Below, in pieces: positions 11,092 to 23,064 of a stretch of 64,000 bases of DNA. The stretch's first letter is position 1, and every line of letters starts with the position of its first letter. The notes beneath the pieces were generated by a model, which was not told the origin of the DNA, did no database searches, and worked only from the letters and a program-made list of their open reading frames with translations. Source of the stretch: Saturnia japonica (taxonomy: Eukaryota; Arthropoda; Insecta; Lepidoptera; Saturniidae). The position numbers were made by a program, and so were the translations under genes. Location: contig CM065328.1 of assembly GCA_033032175.1 (NCBI GenBank), forward strand, positions 5,456,690 to 5,520,689. Reading direction: 5' to 3'.

Positions 11092-11530
11092 ATCTATACA
11101 ATTAATAAAACTGAAGTGTCTGTTTGTAATGTCAAAATAACAGTTTTTTACTAAATGCATATGAAAGTATATACGATACCTATAACAAAAAGCCCATTTT
11201 TTTAATTTTTGTCTGTCTGTCTGTTTGTTCCAGGTAATCTCCGAAACGGTTGGACCCATTTTGACGGGACTTTCACTGATAGATAGCTGATAATATAGGG
11301 AGTAACTTAGTCTCCTTTTATTTAAAAAAAAGTATTAGTGGTCCACCCAAATAAAAAGCTTGTCATGGTGAATCAATTCGGGTGCTTAAATGGCTTATGC
11401 TTAGTAAAAAATAAGAGATATAGCAAATTAATGAACTACATAATTATAGGCATTAAAAAGACCTACAAAAAAGTCCGGGAGAGTATACACATCTTATATT
11501 TTAAGGAACACCCACTGAACTGAACAAGAA
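11092..11530 (-). repeat. Dispersed Helitron-like repeat, family B (inverted copy)
   Basis: The reverse complement follows 4420-4765 closely, including 'gtgaaagtcccgtcaaaat', 'ccaaccgtttc', 'tatgcatttagtaaaa' and 'gccatttaagca'. A (CTGT)n stretch at 11212-11225 sits inside it. The two copies differ by many point changes, so they are old. Confidence 0.55.
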
Positions 11531-12951
11531 TATGAAAATAGTGTCAATTATTAGCTAGCACATTATCAAATTATTACTGAAAATTCTGCGAATTTTAGCA
11601 ATCTGAGAGCAGAGTTTTAGAATATTTCGTAAAAGTGAGGTCAAGTAAAATTAACAAACTACTTTTGAAGTACCTTTGTTATATAGAATTCTGTTTTTTT
11701 TTATATATGTGCCTAAAGGTTTTATGAAACATACAAATCCAAATAAAAACATTTAAAATTACATTACAAAATGACTGATCAACGGTACAAGAGTATTGGA
11801 ATCTGGAGCTAGCAGTATTAAAATCTTACGATTCAAATAATCCTACCGTAAAATATACGGTAGCACAAAACTACAAAATTAAATGTGGAAACATTATTTT
11901 CAGGTTTCACATAGTGACTGCCAATTTACTTCGTGAGAATAAAATATGCAAGTATATATGACTCAAGAAACTTGAAATTTAGCATCAAGGTAGAACATTA
12001 AGCATAAATAAACAAAGGAAATAATCAAAGAAGTACAATTATTTATTTTAGACGAAATAATACTCATAATGAGTATCAACTACAACGAAGTTTCCAACCT
12101 CTTCCTAATGGCTGGTATTGTATTGAAAAAGTAATGATATCCCAACATAAATGTAAAAAAGGGGACGAGTTCGGCCATAAAGGACGCATATCCAGGGTTC
12201 TTAACAAGCAGCAATAACCAACAAACAGACAATTGGAATGTTTATTATTTATATGCGTACAAAAGTGTAAACATACTATAAACATTAATTACTATTTACC
12301 AGAACTATTAAAAGAAACAAAGAGTTCTTGACGTGACTTTTTATCTGTTTGCGTTGCAGTAATGTTTCCACTTCGCATTTTCCTGCTGTTTTTCATCATC
12401 GTCAGTTCACAGTTTCTTTTTTAGATTACTTCTTAAATTATTTTCATATGTAGCCTTCGATACGTAAATTATCTACGCTATATATTCGCGCATCTTATAC
12501 TGAACGCGTCTACATGCATATGCTCAACTGACATGTATAGTGAACAAATTATATATTCAGGGCCGTCCATTAAATACGTTCGTATTTATAGGGGGATAAG
12601 GGTTTCGCTTACTGTGTCAAAATGTGTTAAGGGAGCCGCAGCCGGCGACGATTAAGGAAACGTGACGTTTGCGGCTCATCAAACTATTTTGCAAATATAA
12701 TTTTTTTAATACCTACAATTACTAGGCAATGCGTATTTTATAGTAATTTAGGAGTTATTTTACTAACGTGATAAAACAAATTTGTTGTGCGAAACAGTTT
12801 TGATCTATAAGTTTTAATTTAAAATCAAACAATTAATTTGGATATCAAAAAATAACAACTGTTTCTTTATAGTTTTAAGTTTTCAGTTCTGTCGGCAGTC
12901 CTCATTACTGCTTTGTTTTTTTTTTATTATTACTCTTCTACGATAGAAAGT
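11531..12951. other. No recognisable gene
   Basis: AT-rich sequence. A short GC-richer block at 12555-12690 starts with 'cagggccgtccattaaatac', which looks like a DNA-transposon end, but I could not find its partner. The 69-codon open frame at 12076-12285 (-) is not coding-like. Confidence 0.35.
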
Positions 12952-13026
12952 CATTCGTTTTATATTCGTAAATGTTTTGTTTTATTTTATTTGGAAAACA
13001 AAACATTTACGAATATAAAACGAATG
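12952..13026. repeat. Perfect 32-bp inverted repeat (hairpin)
   Basis: Bases 12952-12983 are the exact reverse complement of 12995-13026, with an 11-base loop between them. The transcript of either strand would fold into a stable 32-bp stem. No copy elsewhere in the window. It could be a small foldback element, a recent inverted duplication or a hairpin RNA precursor. Confidence 0.85.
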
Positions 13027-13500
13027 TTATTTGTTTTCGCATATTGAGACTAAATTAATGCTCGTCTGCCTTATATTAAGTTATACAATACAATAATAAA
13101 TTATAATTACCAATTATAGAAAAAAAAAAAGAAAGAGTAAAAAAATACAAAAAATGGGACAGTCGGGAAGTCATGTAAAACGAGTGTTTAGAAATTTCTG
13201 CTCGTATGAAACTCTTGGATGAATTAAATTAGTCGAGCTCAGGAAACTCGTCGAGATTGTTGTCTAAGTTGGCTGATCTTAAAAAAAAATGAATTTCGTC
13301 TATTATTGGTAGAACTAACGTAAGATAAATAGGTTGACGAACGGATCTAGTTGGCATTTTAAGGTTTATTTTATGAAGCAAATGAGCAGAGTCTATTTGG
13401 CATTGCGCTATCGTGAGTTAAGTAAGTATATAAGCTATTCTGCGTCTTCACATAGAGGTAGGATGTGATGTCTTCAGTGGAGTAACCTCAGTCTTTTTTA
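13027..13500. other. No recognisable feature
   Basis: AT-rich sequence with an A-rich run near 13121-13150. No coding frame or identifiable repeat. Confidence 0.35.
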
Positions 13501-13539
13501 ATATTTTTTTTTAAAGAAACAAGTTAGGCCAACAGCAAT

Positions 13540-13745
13540 AAAAGCAATTAACGAAAAAAAAAATTAATATTGTTGCTTTTTATTTGATTCCCAGACGGCG
13601 TATGTCACTCCCACAATTAAGACGAATCTAATGACACCTCGTATGCTAAAATCCATCAAGCCGTTTACGCTAAAGATCCAAAGAAATAGACACACTACAT
13701 ACACACGCTCGAAAAACGTAATCCTCCTTTTTCACAGTCGAATAA
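13540..13745 (+). repeat. Dispersed repeat, family C
   Basis: The block with 'ttgctttttatttgattc', 'atgctaaaatccatcaagcc' and 'gctcgaaaaac' is repeated in the same order at 46910-47100. Each copy is about 190-200 bp, non-coding, with substitutions and indels between the two. The element type is not recognised. Confidence 0.6.
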
Positions 13746-13934
13746 AAATAAGACCTCAAAGATTATACATTTTGAATCAAGCCAAACAAAAACTGTTAAA
13801 CTAAATTCGTTTATGATTTTTTCAGTACTACCTACATAAATGTTCTCGCTTTGCGAACTTTTTGAAATACACTTTTTAATATGGTAAGTACTCTGCTCGT
13901 AAGGGTCTTAGAACCTATAATTTTTCTTAATAAA

Positions 13935-14624
13935 TCTATACTAATATTATAAAGTTGAAGAGTTTGTTTGTTTGTTTGGTTGAACACGCTAATCTCAGAA
14001 ACTACTGGTTCGAATGGGAAAAATATTTTAGTGTTGGGATAGCCCATTTATCAAGAAGGCTATAGGCTATATTATATCACGCTACAACCAATACGAGCGG
14101 AGTATCAATGAAAAATCTTGCAAAAACGGGAGAAATTTATTCCTTTTGAGAGCTTCCACTGCGTACGCTGTGTTAAAGTTACGCAAAAATTGCGTGACGT
14201 AATTGCTTGTTTTAAAAATTTCTAAAAAAAGTTCGCGATAGCATATTTCTTTTAAGGTTTACTCAATATAACCTTTTGTATGGTAATAAAATTTGTTCTA
14301 AAATAATAAATTATTTGCTGTGTCTTCTATATATGGTGTTAATCCTTATCGAAATAAATACGTTATTCATCAAAAGTATTTAATTTTGTACAAAATGACC
14401 TTTTACAGTAATTGATTTAAATAAATATCTCAGGAGGTATCACAGTTTTAAAATAACTCGGCAGCAAAATAATGATCAAGTACCATGAGCGCATTTTTAT
14501 TATGCAAAATGATGTGGGAGACGGGCAACACTTATAATACGTTGCCTACGAGCTATTCTCTCTAACCCTTCTTCTCTCTCTCTCTCTCTTATATGACGCA
14601 GACGAAGTTGCGCTGGTCAGCTAG
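13935..14624 (+). mobile_element. Lep1-type Helitron-like element, complete copy
   Basis: It starts TCTATACTAATATTATAAAG after an A (13934) and ends CAGCTAG before a T (14625), the A|T insertion rule of Helitrons. It matches the copy at 1732-3623 along its whole length (without the mariner) and contains a CT microsatellite near 14573-14590 just before the 3' end, mirrored as GA in the other copy. There is no coding frame, so it depends on an autonomous Helitron elsewhere for Rep/helicase. Confidence 0.8.
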
Positions 14625-17339
14625 TAAACTAAAAAATTCAAGGATAAGTTCGAATTTGACTGATAACTCTAATAACAAACAATCTCTTGATGAATATTAA
14701 TTAGTATAACTGATATTTTCATTTTTTTTAAATGTCCTTGATGTTCTTAAAGCGAAATATTCATACTAGCAAATATTGCTTTGATGCTACTACAAAATAA
14801 ATGAATAAATAAAGCATTCCCGTTTTGTTCCATTCTATAGTTTCATTATTACGTTGGTACACGAATCAAATTCAAAAACCGACACAATAGAACGTAGCGT
14901 GTCAAATTTTAGTATAGTATAACCAAATACATTAGTGACAACCTCATTAACGTGATTTTACAAATTTTCTTATAATAGCGCGACAAAGTTAACGGTAAGT
15001 ATAACTGTATTTTGAACAAGACAATTTTTAAGAAAAAGAAAACCAACTGAAAACGATTTTGAAGAGTTCCTTGGTGTATCTTAGAAGTTGAAAGTCCAAT
15101 GTCCCCTTTCCAATGAAAAATAAATCATAGAAATCGGTTCACAAATAAAGTAGTTATCCCAAACATCCGTAAGATATTAGTTGAGTAGAGTTTGTACCAT
15201 TGCTAAATTATATACATAGGCCTAATCCCAACAAAAACATAAATATGTAAAGGGGCTAAGTGTAGCTCGAATAGTTTTTGATTATGAAGTGGTCAAAAAT
15301 ACCTACCTCAAAAATTTTCGTGTAAATATACACACTCGCCGGAGTGCCAGTGTTGCCCGTTCCGGACATGGCTGACACACTCCCGTGTGTCTAGATCTTT
15401 TGAATTAGTATACTTTTTTTGGTAATAAAAATTGTTATCTATAATTAAATTAAGTCTTATTCGTCATAGTAATTTTAACTCACTTTAATTCAAACCATTT
15501 TTACTGATTTATTATAGGGATAAAGAAACAAAATTGATATTGCGTATTGAATCCAATAACAAACCTAAATCAGTGACATATCATTTATCCTAAAAGAGAC
15601 ATAGACCGTAGTCCACTATTGATAAAGTGGTCACCAAGTCACTGGCGTGATGAAAGCACATCGCCACGGCCGCTGGCTGGATTACGTGCAGAGACTGGAG
15701 GATTGTCAAGTAAAAAAGAATACTTGGATCATCCAGGGCGTTAATCCGCGCTTTTGAGCTGTTAGAGTAGAAAAGGTAAAATTTATGCTGGTTTTTGTGA
15801 TATATGTAAGTGACGGTATTTGTAAATAATATCATATGTAGGTATACCGCTACTTGCAATAAATCAGTTCCGCATACATTGTGTTTCTGTTAGCAACCGA
15901 ATTTACAGTTTTCTAGATGGACAATCTTATTGTTTTCTGAACTAAAGCCGATTGGGCTTCGGAAAAGCGGTTTTGTCGCGTTTAGTAGAGATTAAAAATA
16001 AATTCTTCGCGCGCATTATGTGACGGTTGAAAAAAAATGAATACATACGCTTAACCCGTCTTCAAGCTCTTTAGTATAGGTAGCAAGCGTAGGAGTATAT
16101 TTATTTTAGAGATTATTTTTCTATGCCTTTCCCTTTAGTGGACGAATAACATTTAAATATTAATTTGAATACTATATACCCAAGTAACATGTCTTTTAAT
16201 ATTGATAATAATGTAGTAAAACTATTTGGATGTTTTATTTTTTGTATGAATGAAGAAATGATATTATTATTGCTAATTTTACAATGTATCATCTACTTCA
16301 TTTATTAAACTATTGAAAAAACGTACTCACGTGCTCAGAAGGAAAATATCGTACAAAAACCCACGCGTCCGAACGTGATGTCAAGAATCCGTGTTGTTTT
16401 CTATAAAGCTTACGTAAGGTATTAAAATAATTAAACAAAAAAGTATGGCCGTGGCATTGAATAGGATGTAAAGATATTGACACACAACCAGATACGAAGG
16501 AAATAAAATAAAGTAAATGTCAAAGTGTATACGATTAAAGATCCTATAGGTGTATATGTGTTTGTCTCTTAACGCGCGATAAAAAACTTCGATTCCAATA
16601 AAAACTAGATCAAAATAGGTTCAGCCGTTTGGGAGCTACGACGCCACAGACAGACACACAGATACACTCGTTAAACTTAAAACGTCCCTCTATTTGAGTC
16701 GGGGGTCAAAAATAGGCATCAAAATAAGTGAGATGCTGAGGTAAAACAAAATAATAAAATGTTCCCTAAGAGAATAAAATATATATTTTTAATGATAAAA
16801 AACATCGCACAACTTATCGCTTACACTGTGAACTATATCATTGAATATTACGCAATTGTTCCGTACGTAGGGATTCCCTCGATGACTATTAACATTCAGT
16901 TTGGGAATCTTCCAATCAGATACCTATATCAAAAGAAATTAATATGCAATTAAAGACTTATTTAAAAAATGTTTGTGTGACCTTTACGCTTGTTTCAAGT
17001 AATTTTTTTTGATTTCGTAGGCAAACATTATTTTATTATGATTATACTAAAAAAATTGTATATAGCCAGAGTTACATAACTCAACTATAACACGAGCTAT
17101 ACCGCGGAAAAAGCTGTAGTAACATAAAAAAAACACCGACAGTAAATTGTTTTAAGCATAAACCACAGAATATATAAAAACTTACTGCCGCTTTTGTCGA
17201 AAAAAGCAATAAATCACCTTTTTCAGACAAATATAATTTTGCTATATACCTAATTGTCTCTAAATTTAATTAATTCTTTTAAATAAAAATATAGAATATA
17301 AATCCATTATCGTCCATAACATGTGTTCATTCTATTGAT
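14625..17339. other. Gene-poor stretch with repeat fragments
   Basis: Family D repeat lies at 15035-15180 (shared with 28965-29150, 40355-40640 and 42185-42375: 'gattttgaagagt', 'gtgtatctt.gaagtt', 'aaatcggtt'). Family E lies near 16590-16700 ('ggttcagccgtttgggagc', 'cagacagacacacagataca'), shared with 63465-63545. A GC-richer block at 15640-15760 is unassigned. The open frames here are short and not coding-like. Confidence 0.45.
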
Positions 17340-17415
17340 TGCTTCGTGAACTTTGTTATGTAGGTACTTAAGTATAATATTGTTGGTGGAGGTACAAGTA
17401 AAATAAATCAGTTAG

Positions 17416-17643
17416 TTAGGAGGTAAATATATCGGCAGCGAAGGATTCCCAGGGTATTCTCGGTTGTGCGTGAGGTACTAGCGGTTCCCTTGGCTGCGCG
17501 ATACGTCTCTCGGCACAAGTCTCACAGGCGCCCACAGCACGTTCGATATCACCCGCCATGCCTGGCCACGACATCACATCTCGACCTCTCCCCTTACAGT
17601 TGTAAATACCTAGATGACCTTCATGGATCCTGTTATTAATCAA
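17416..17643 (-). pseudogene. Gypsy integrase N-terminal zinc finger, inverted fragment
   Basis: The integrase of Gypsy elements joins the cDNA ends to the host chromosome. This 75-residue piece has HEGHLG, WPGM and CETCAERR, the H2C2 zinc-binding domain, then PHAQPRIPWESFAADIF, the start of the catalytic core with its first Asp. The frame stops there. It lies on the strand opposite to the C-terminal piece at 17684-18055, so the two cannot be one transcript; an inversion inside the element separated them. Confidence 0.85.
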
Positions 17644-17650
17644 TATTAAA

Positions 17651-18055
17651 GCTCAGAATGATAAAACCGATCCTAACCTGGCATTGTTGAACTATCGTAA
17701 CTCTCCGATTTCCGGAGAAGAATATTCACCTGCTCAGCTTCTGATGTCGCGAAGATTAAACACTAGATTACCTGTTAGTGAAAAAGTACTTGAGCCAAAA
17801 GCTATTCGTGAAGGCGATATACGTAATAAAATCATAGTAAGCAAAAAATATGAATGTCAAAAATATTACGATCGAGGTACAAAACAGTTGAACCCGCTAG
17901 AAAAAGCTGAACTGGTTTATATACGCGAAGCAAATCGGTGGGTACGCGCAACGGTGGAGAACGAAGCAAAAGAGCCCCGTTCTTACTGGGGTCGAACTCG
18001 GAACAATCTATATAGACGTAATAGACTACATATTCTCAAACCCTCAGTAAAATAA
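17651..18055 (+). pseudogene. Gypsy integrase C-terminal fragment
   Basis: Coding character starts at about 17651 (AQNDKTDPNLALLNYRNSP) and runs to the stop at 18053-18055. The motif NYRNSPISGEEYSPAQLLMS and the following R-L-N-T-R-L-P stretch are the end of the integrase catalytic core and the start of the C-terminal domain in Gypsy elements. The catalytic D-D-E residues are missing. The last 300 bases lead through an untranslated region to the purine tract and the 3' LTR. The frame is open, but the gene it belongs to is broken. Confidence 0.85.
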
Positions 18056-18509
18056 AATTACGATTATTTTAGTGAGGAACCAAAGACCGCAGAAACGTCA
18101 CCTGATCCTCCGGTTCGTTGCACTCGGTCAGGCAGAATAGTACGTACGTCAGATCGTTTTCACTGGTAATGTTTAATTTTTGTCAGCTTATTTTATATTA
18201 GGTTAAGATTTACTATTTATACCTTTTGCCGTTTCTTTATAATTTGTGTTCAGTTTTTTTAGTAATTAATAGTTTTATAGATTTAGATATAGAGGTAATG
18301 AGTAATTAATAAAATATTTTGTTTTATCAATCTATCTGTAATTATTATTGTAAAAGCAAAAAAGGAGGGAGTTGTTATGTAGGTACTTAAGTATAATATT
18401 GTTGGTGGAGGTACATGTAAAATAAATCAGTTGTCTTACAAACTCAATGAAGGATGTTTCATTATTCTAATATAAAACACAACAAACTTCATAATAAGTT
18501 CACGAAGCA

Positions 18510-18766
18510 CATACAAGCAAACAAAATTGTAATTATCATAATAATATCTTAAGTTTAACTTACATGATTGTAAACGTGTTCCTCAGCGTTGTCCGCAATA
18601 TGAATGACTTATTACTCGATTAACATTTGTTCTTTTTCTTATTCTAACTAAGCGTGGATAATTACTCTTTCAAAATTATACTAATTTGCTGTTAGCCGTA
18701 AGGCGATAGTAATTTTAAGAGACAATCTAAAAAGTAACCGAGGGCTTGTGTTTATTTTTCATAAAA
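18510..18766. other. No recognisable feature
   Basis: AT-rich sequence between the Gypsy remnant and a Helitron-like repeat; no coding frame. Confidence 0.35.
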
Positions 18767-18990
18767 TCCAAACTAATATTATATATGCCAAAAAAACTCT
18801 ATCTGTTTGTTATGTTGTCACGCCTAAACCGCTGAACCAATTTCGTTGAATTTAGGTATGGAGATCGATTGAATCTTGGAAAAGGGCATACGCTACATAT
18901 TGACGTGGAAAAAGTATATAAAGGGATGAAATAGGGGATGAAAGTTTGTATGGAGATCCTATAATTTCTCATATTAGGGATATAATTCAT
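18767..18990 (+). repeat. Lep1-type Helitron-like fragment
   Basis: It has the usual wording of these repeats: an AACTAATATTATATA start, then 'ctctatctgtttgttatg', 'cgcctaaaccgctgaacca' and 'ggatgaaagtttgtatgga'. The 3' end (CAGCTAG) is not present, so it is truncated. Confidence 0.55.
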
Positions 18991-20409
18991 ATTTCTTCGA
19001 ATGAAAAAATTATTACAAAATGATAACCTATATGTACACTAAACCGTTGGCAGATTTTTGATATTTATGGGAGAGATATCCTACTAATAGATGCTCTATT
19101 TTGATTAAGAATGACTTTTGATAATAAGACAACGAGATTCATAATATAAGTAAAAAACTACACCTTAACTAAAGGAAAATTTATTAATTTTTCAAAGAAC
19201 TTTGTACATTTTAGCCACGGTCACTAGTAAAGCAGTGTATAATTAACTCTTCCGAGTTATTTTATGAACATTTTACAACGTATTTTCGTTATTTACTTTC
19301 GTATTTCAAAATTCAGAGAAACAACGACGGAAATATGCAAAATTAACTGTGCCCTACGGTTTCTCTCGGTTTATCCACCGCGACGCGACCACACACCCGT
19401 ATAGCCAGCTTATCGTTGTTCTCTCTTTCCGTTCTTCTTTGCCAAATTACTTGGCTTTCGTGGCTTACTGTTCCGCTCTTTAGGGCCGCAGCGTGAACTT
19501 ATATAGCCTATAGCCTTTCACAGTAAATAGGCTATAAAGTGCAAGAATATTTTACTCAAATCTGACTGTTAATTCCTAGGTTCAGCACGTGCAAAGAAAA
19601 AAAATAGTTAAAAAAAAAACTAAAAAAACACGCTTTTATAGAAAATCCAACTACAATATAGAAAATAAATTTATTTATTATTCATTTTTTAGTTGGCTTT
19701 TCGCTAATCCTGATTATTTTAGTAAGGATAACGGGTCTAACTGTTTGTAATTTTGAATTGTCATCGGTCCTTGATAAATATGCCAAGTTTCGAGTTAATC
19801 CGACGCCGCGACGTTTTGAAGGGGGTCAAATCATGTTCAAAGTTTCCGTTACATACACATACATACGTATTAAGCTCATAAAAGCGTATTAAAAAAAGTC
19901 ATTATCAAAATAATAATTACAACGAATGAAAATAAATATTTATCTTTTTTAATAGAGAACTATTTAAATACAAATTATAAAATACCATTTAAAAACGTAT
20001 TTTGTTCATCGTAAATTAATTACCTGGATAATCTTTATCGTAAGCCTCGGATTTTCTTCAAAAAATTTAATCTAAAAAACGCGTCAACATCAACAAAAAT
20101 TGGTTTTGTTTAAAATTTTATTTTAATAAAACCTTCACCTTAATAATTATATTATTCATCATTTCGACATCACAAAATGTAGGTATCTATTTTATAATAA
20201 TTAATTTTTAATGAATTCATTGATGTTGTCTGGAAAAGGGCAAAACGACTTCATTGATATATCATAATACCTTTATCAATTAAAATTGATCATTAATTGC
20301 CTTTTAATACCTTAGGTCGTAGACAAATTCACTTTTAAGAACTATAGGGTTGAAGAATGAGGTAAAAGTGGTAAATCTAAATAGCATTACTAAAAAACCA
20401 TCTATCGAA
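18991..20409. other. Repeat debris, no gene
   Basis: A fragment at 19345-19590 begins 'ctgtgccctacggtttct' and contains 'ataggctataaagtgcaag', phrases shared with 35160-35200 and with the Helitron-like copies (2290-2330). The block at 19720-19880 ('gccaagtttcgagttaatcc', 'catacacatacatacgtatt') is of the LINE-tail or Helitron type. The rest is AT-rich. Confidence 0.4.
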
Positions 20410-20665
20410 GAGATTGATTTATAAGAGAGGTAACGCACAAAGAAATTTCCAAATGAGGCAGGCCGACTGAAGGGATACTTCTACCCTACAGAAAATCGCA
20501 ACCAAATAACCTTGGGGTATAATAATAATTAGCTCCTTGGGTTAGGGGGGATTCAAGGTAAACAAAGCGCTATCGATACCTATTTTATTACAAGCGTCCG
20601 TACGCCATGGTAGCCGCTTACCATCAGGCGGGCCGAACACCTGTTTCCCATTTTATCATAAAAAT
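20410..20665 (-). repeat. Dispersed repeat F, inverted copy
   Basis: The reverse complement follows 52585-52800: 'gcctgatggtaagcggctac', 'ggacgcttgtaa', then 'aaggttatttgg' and 'gaaatttctttgt'. It is non-coding; the 66-codon open frame at 20580-20780 (-) is incidental. Confidence 0.55.
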
Positions 20666-21068
20666 CCCCATTTAACAAAAAATACCGTACAATTATAAAT
20701 TTATAACATGATAATAACTTACTCAATACCGCTAAAGGTGTTAACGGTATAACCCCAGAAAGTACTGATTGAAATAACAATTAGTAATTTCCGTAGGGGA
20801 CTTCCCAATGTATACGGAATATCGAGATACGAGATTCGACATAGTCAAAAAGTCACCAAACCTGTTTATGATTCAGTCCGTCCAATCTTCTCAGGTTTTA
20901 ACGGAATAGAATATTATTTTCCGTTGTAATTTTTTTCTTATTTCTACCTTTTTAGGGTTCTGTTTCCAAACAAGAAGCCTTACTGCTAAGCTAACTCCGG
21001 CGCTGCACTGTCATTCCTACATTTAAAGGTATGTTATGGTATATATTGTTTAAATCTTATAGATAGGT
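20666..21068. other. No recognisable feature; left flank of the errantivirus
   Basis: AT-rich sequence up to the target site AGGT at 21065-21068. No gene. Confidence 0.4.
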
Positions 21069-21375
21069 AGTTAAATTTCGGGAGCACTGCCGAGGGTTTT
21101 TAAAAAGTCTAAGACAAGACTGATTCTCAAGAAGCTTTATTAAGAATGCTTTTATTTGTTACAAATGTCTCTTTTATAAACTCTTATTCTATAAACACAA
21201 AGTGGGGCTGTTTACTATGAAATAATGAGAAATATGTCGCAATACATTCAGTCAAAACACCAGGTGTCTATCAGTAGTTTGCAGACATAATATGGGTTAA
21301 AAACGTAACATCAGCATTTCTAACGTATGTACCAATTAACAAGACGTAATAAGAGAGGGTACAGACTGCATAACT
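21069..21375 (-). repeat. Errantivirus 3' LTR
   Basis: 307 bp, starting AGTTATGC at 21375 and ending TTTAACT at 21069 on the minus strand. It has two AATAAA polyadenylation signals on the minus strand, at 21136-21141 and 21151-21156. The last codons of env, including its stop, lie inside it. No difference from the 5' LTR was found. Confidence 0.95.
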
Positions 21376-23064
21376 CCTCCCCCCTCAAGTTCGAAATTAT
21401 CAGAGGGATGATTATCACTATGATTATTTCGATAGCAATAATTTTTACAAAAACTGAGCTTATATACTAAGAATACAAGAATTAATAGAAATATAATCAC
21501 ATATAACAATAAAGTTCCGACACTAACACTTTTTACATTAATAATTCTTTCACTTGATGTTTTTAGTTCACTTTCACTGATTTTTAAAAGATTATTTAAA
21601 TGTTGAAGATTTATTAATTCACTGTTATCCAAATTGATGGGTTCACGTTGCAATTGTTGCTCAGTAATTGTTATTTCGGGAAGATTAATAATCGGTAATT
21701 TTGACATCTTCAAATTACTCGTAGTAATATGGTGAGCTTTTAGCGTAATTTCACCAATTTTAACATCGCAATGGTCATCTAGGACGAGGAAGTATGTCCC
21801 TTCTATATTTTCTTTCGTTATTTCGTCGTTACAAATTTTTGATAATATATTCTCAGCGTTACTATGAAGAATCCATCTCTCTTTTCCAATTGGTTGTATC
21901 TTAATGGTCTTGATTTCAACTGGTACTGGATGACAAGAACTCGTATTCGAAGAAAATTGAATTAATGCTGTTATGCAAGTGTCTTCTGAAGTTGTTCGAG
22001 AATCATCCTCGTGACACAGGAACATTTCGTCGTGAAGTTCATTACAAGGTAAAGTGAGCGAGACAAATTTAGACCCTTTTACTAATAGGTAAGGAAATTT
22101 AGGAATAATGATGGTGGTATGATTAGAAGGATTGGTCATAGGTATTGGAATTGCTCTGTAGTATGTATAAATTTCATCTCTAATTATTGGTATATCTAAA
22201 ATGAATGTTATTTGACTTCCTTTTGTATAAGCTTTAAGCTCTATACATTGCTCTATTTTAACTAAATTGTCATAACTTACTGGATACACAAGTTTGTAGA
22301 ATTTCTCTATCTTTTTTAACAATTCTAATAATTCATTTGAGTTTATAAGAGATTGGTGTAATATTTTTAATTTACTGAATGCCAGAGAAGTTTCAATTTC
22401 ATTCAACCGAATGTAGAGTAGTTGAAAATTATGGAAAAATAAATTATAAACATTAATAAAATTATGGGTAGTTATATCAATATTAGTTTGATTTATTAAT
22501 TTTTTTATTTCTCGTAACTCTTTATCTATTCGAATGAAATTGTCCTTCGTGAAATTTGTTATCTTTATCATTGATTCAGAAATATCTGATATTAAGGTTA
22601 CCTTTTTAATGAGTGTATTTTGGCGTGTCGTTAGAGAATCAATCATATTTTCATATCTTAAAGCATCATTATGATCTAAGTTACCAGTTATAAGCTTAAT
22701 AATAGATCCAAGAGGATTGAGAAGTCCACGTTTAATTCTAGTTGATGGAGATAACTGTTCTAATTTTTGAATACTAATATTCATTACATAATTCGTTTGA
22801 AGCTTTACATTAAAAAGTTGAACATTAGATGTTTCATTATCAAAATGTGTTTTTAAATATTGATTAAATTTAGTATATCTTTTTATATTGAATTCTAAAT
22901 CCTCACGTATCAGACTTAAATCTAAAATCTTAATTATTGTCCACTTATCATAACTTACACTAGCTTGACCTTGTTTCACAAGGACTATACCGGGATTTTT
23001 ATCGATTCTGTGAAGTTGAAGGGCGTGAATCCTGATGATCAGAGCCAGGAGCCCGAGGAGGTAC
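21336..23064 (-). CDS. env: Errantivirus envelope glycoprotein (main exon)
   Basis: Env of errantiviruses is a membrane fusion glycoprotein related to baculovirus F proteins. The frame is open from just after a stop near 23087 to 21336 but has no ATG near its start; it would start in the leader exon 28406-28422 and join at 23064, giving about 581 residues. A hydrophobic signal-peptide core lies at about 23030-23060, overlapping the end of pol. A furin-type site RIKR (codons 22739-22728), then a GLLNPLG fusion-peptide-like segment, divides the protein into small and large subunits. A coiled-coil-like region follows, then Cys pairs in the ectodomain, and a transmembrane segment (TLLLYVIIFLLILVFLVYKL) near 21525-21460 with a short tail. 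The frame passes through the purine tract into the LTR. A later start at the GTG at 22979 would lose the signal peptide and is unlikely. Confidence 0.88.
21376..21392 (-). other. Polypurine tract
   Basis: On the minus strand GAGGGGGGAGG directly precedes the AGTTATG start of the 3' LTR. This primes plus-strand DNA synthesis in LTR elements. It lies within the env frame and encodes an E-G-G-G stretch. Confidence 0.85.

Larger units (their letters stand above)
17340..18509 (+). mobile_element. Rearranged Gypsy-type LTR retrotransposon remnant
   Basis: A 60-bp direct repeat starting TGTTATGTAGGTACTTAAG occurs at 17354-17413 and 18373-18432. The right copy is preceded by a purine tract (AAAAAAGGAGGGAG), as a 3' LTR should be. 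The LTR may end at 18509: the 14 bases 18496-18509 are the exact reverse complement of 17340-17353, which directly precede the left LTR start. Between the LTR parts lie only integrase pieces in opposite orientations. Gag, protease and reverse transcriptase are gone. Confidence 0.75.

Noticed and set aside
22977..22979. GTG at 22979 as env start
   Set aside because: Eukaryotic use of GTG is rare, it would drop the hydrophobic signal region, and the frame is open further upstream to a compatible splice site.
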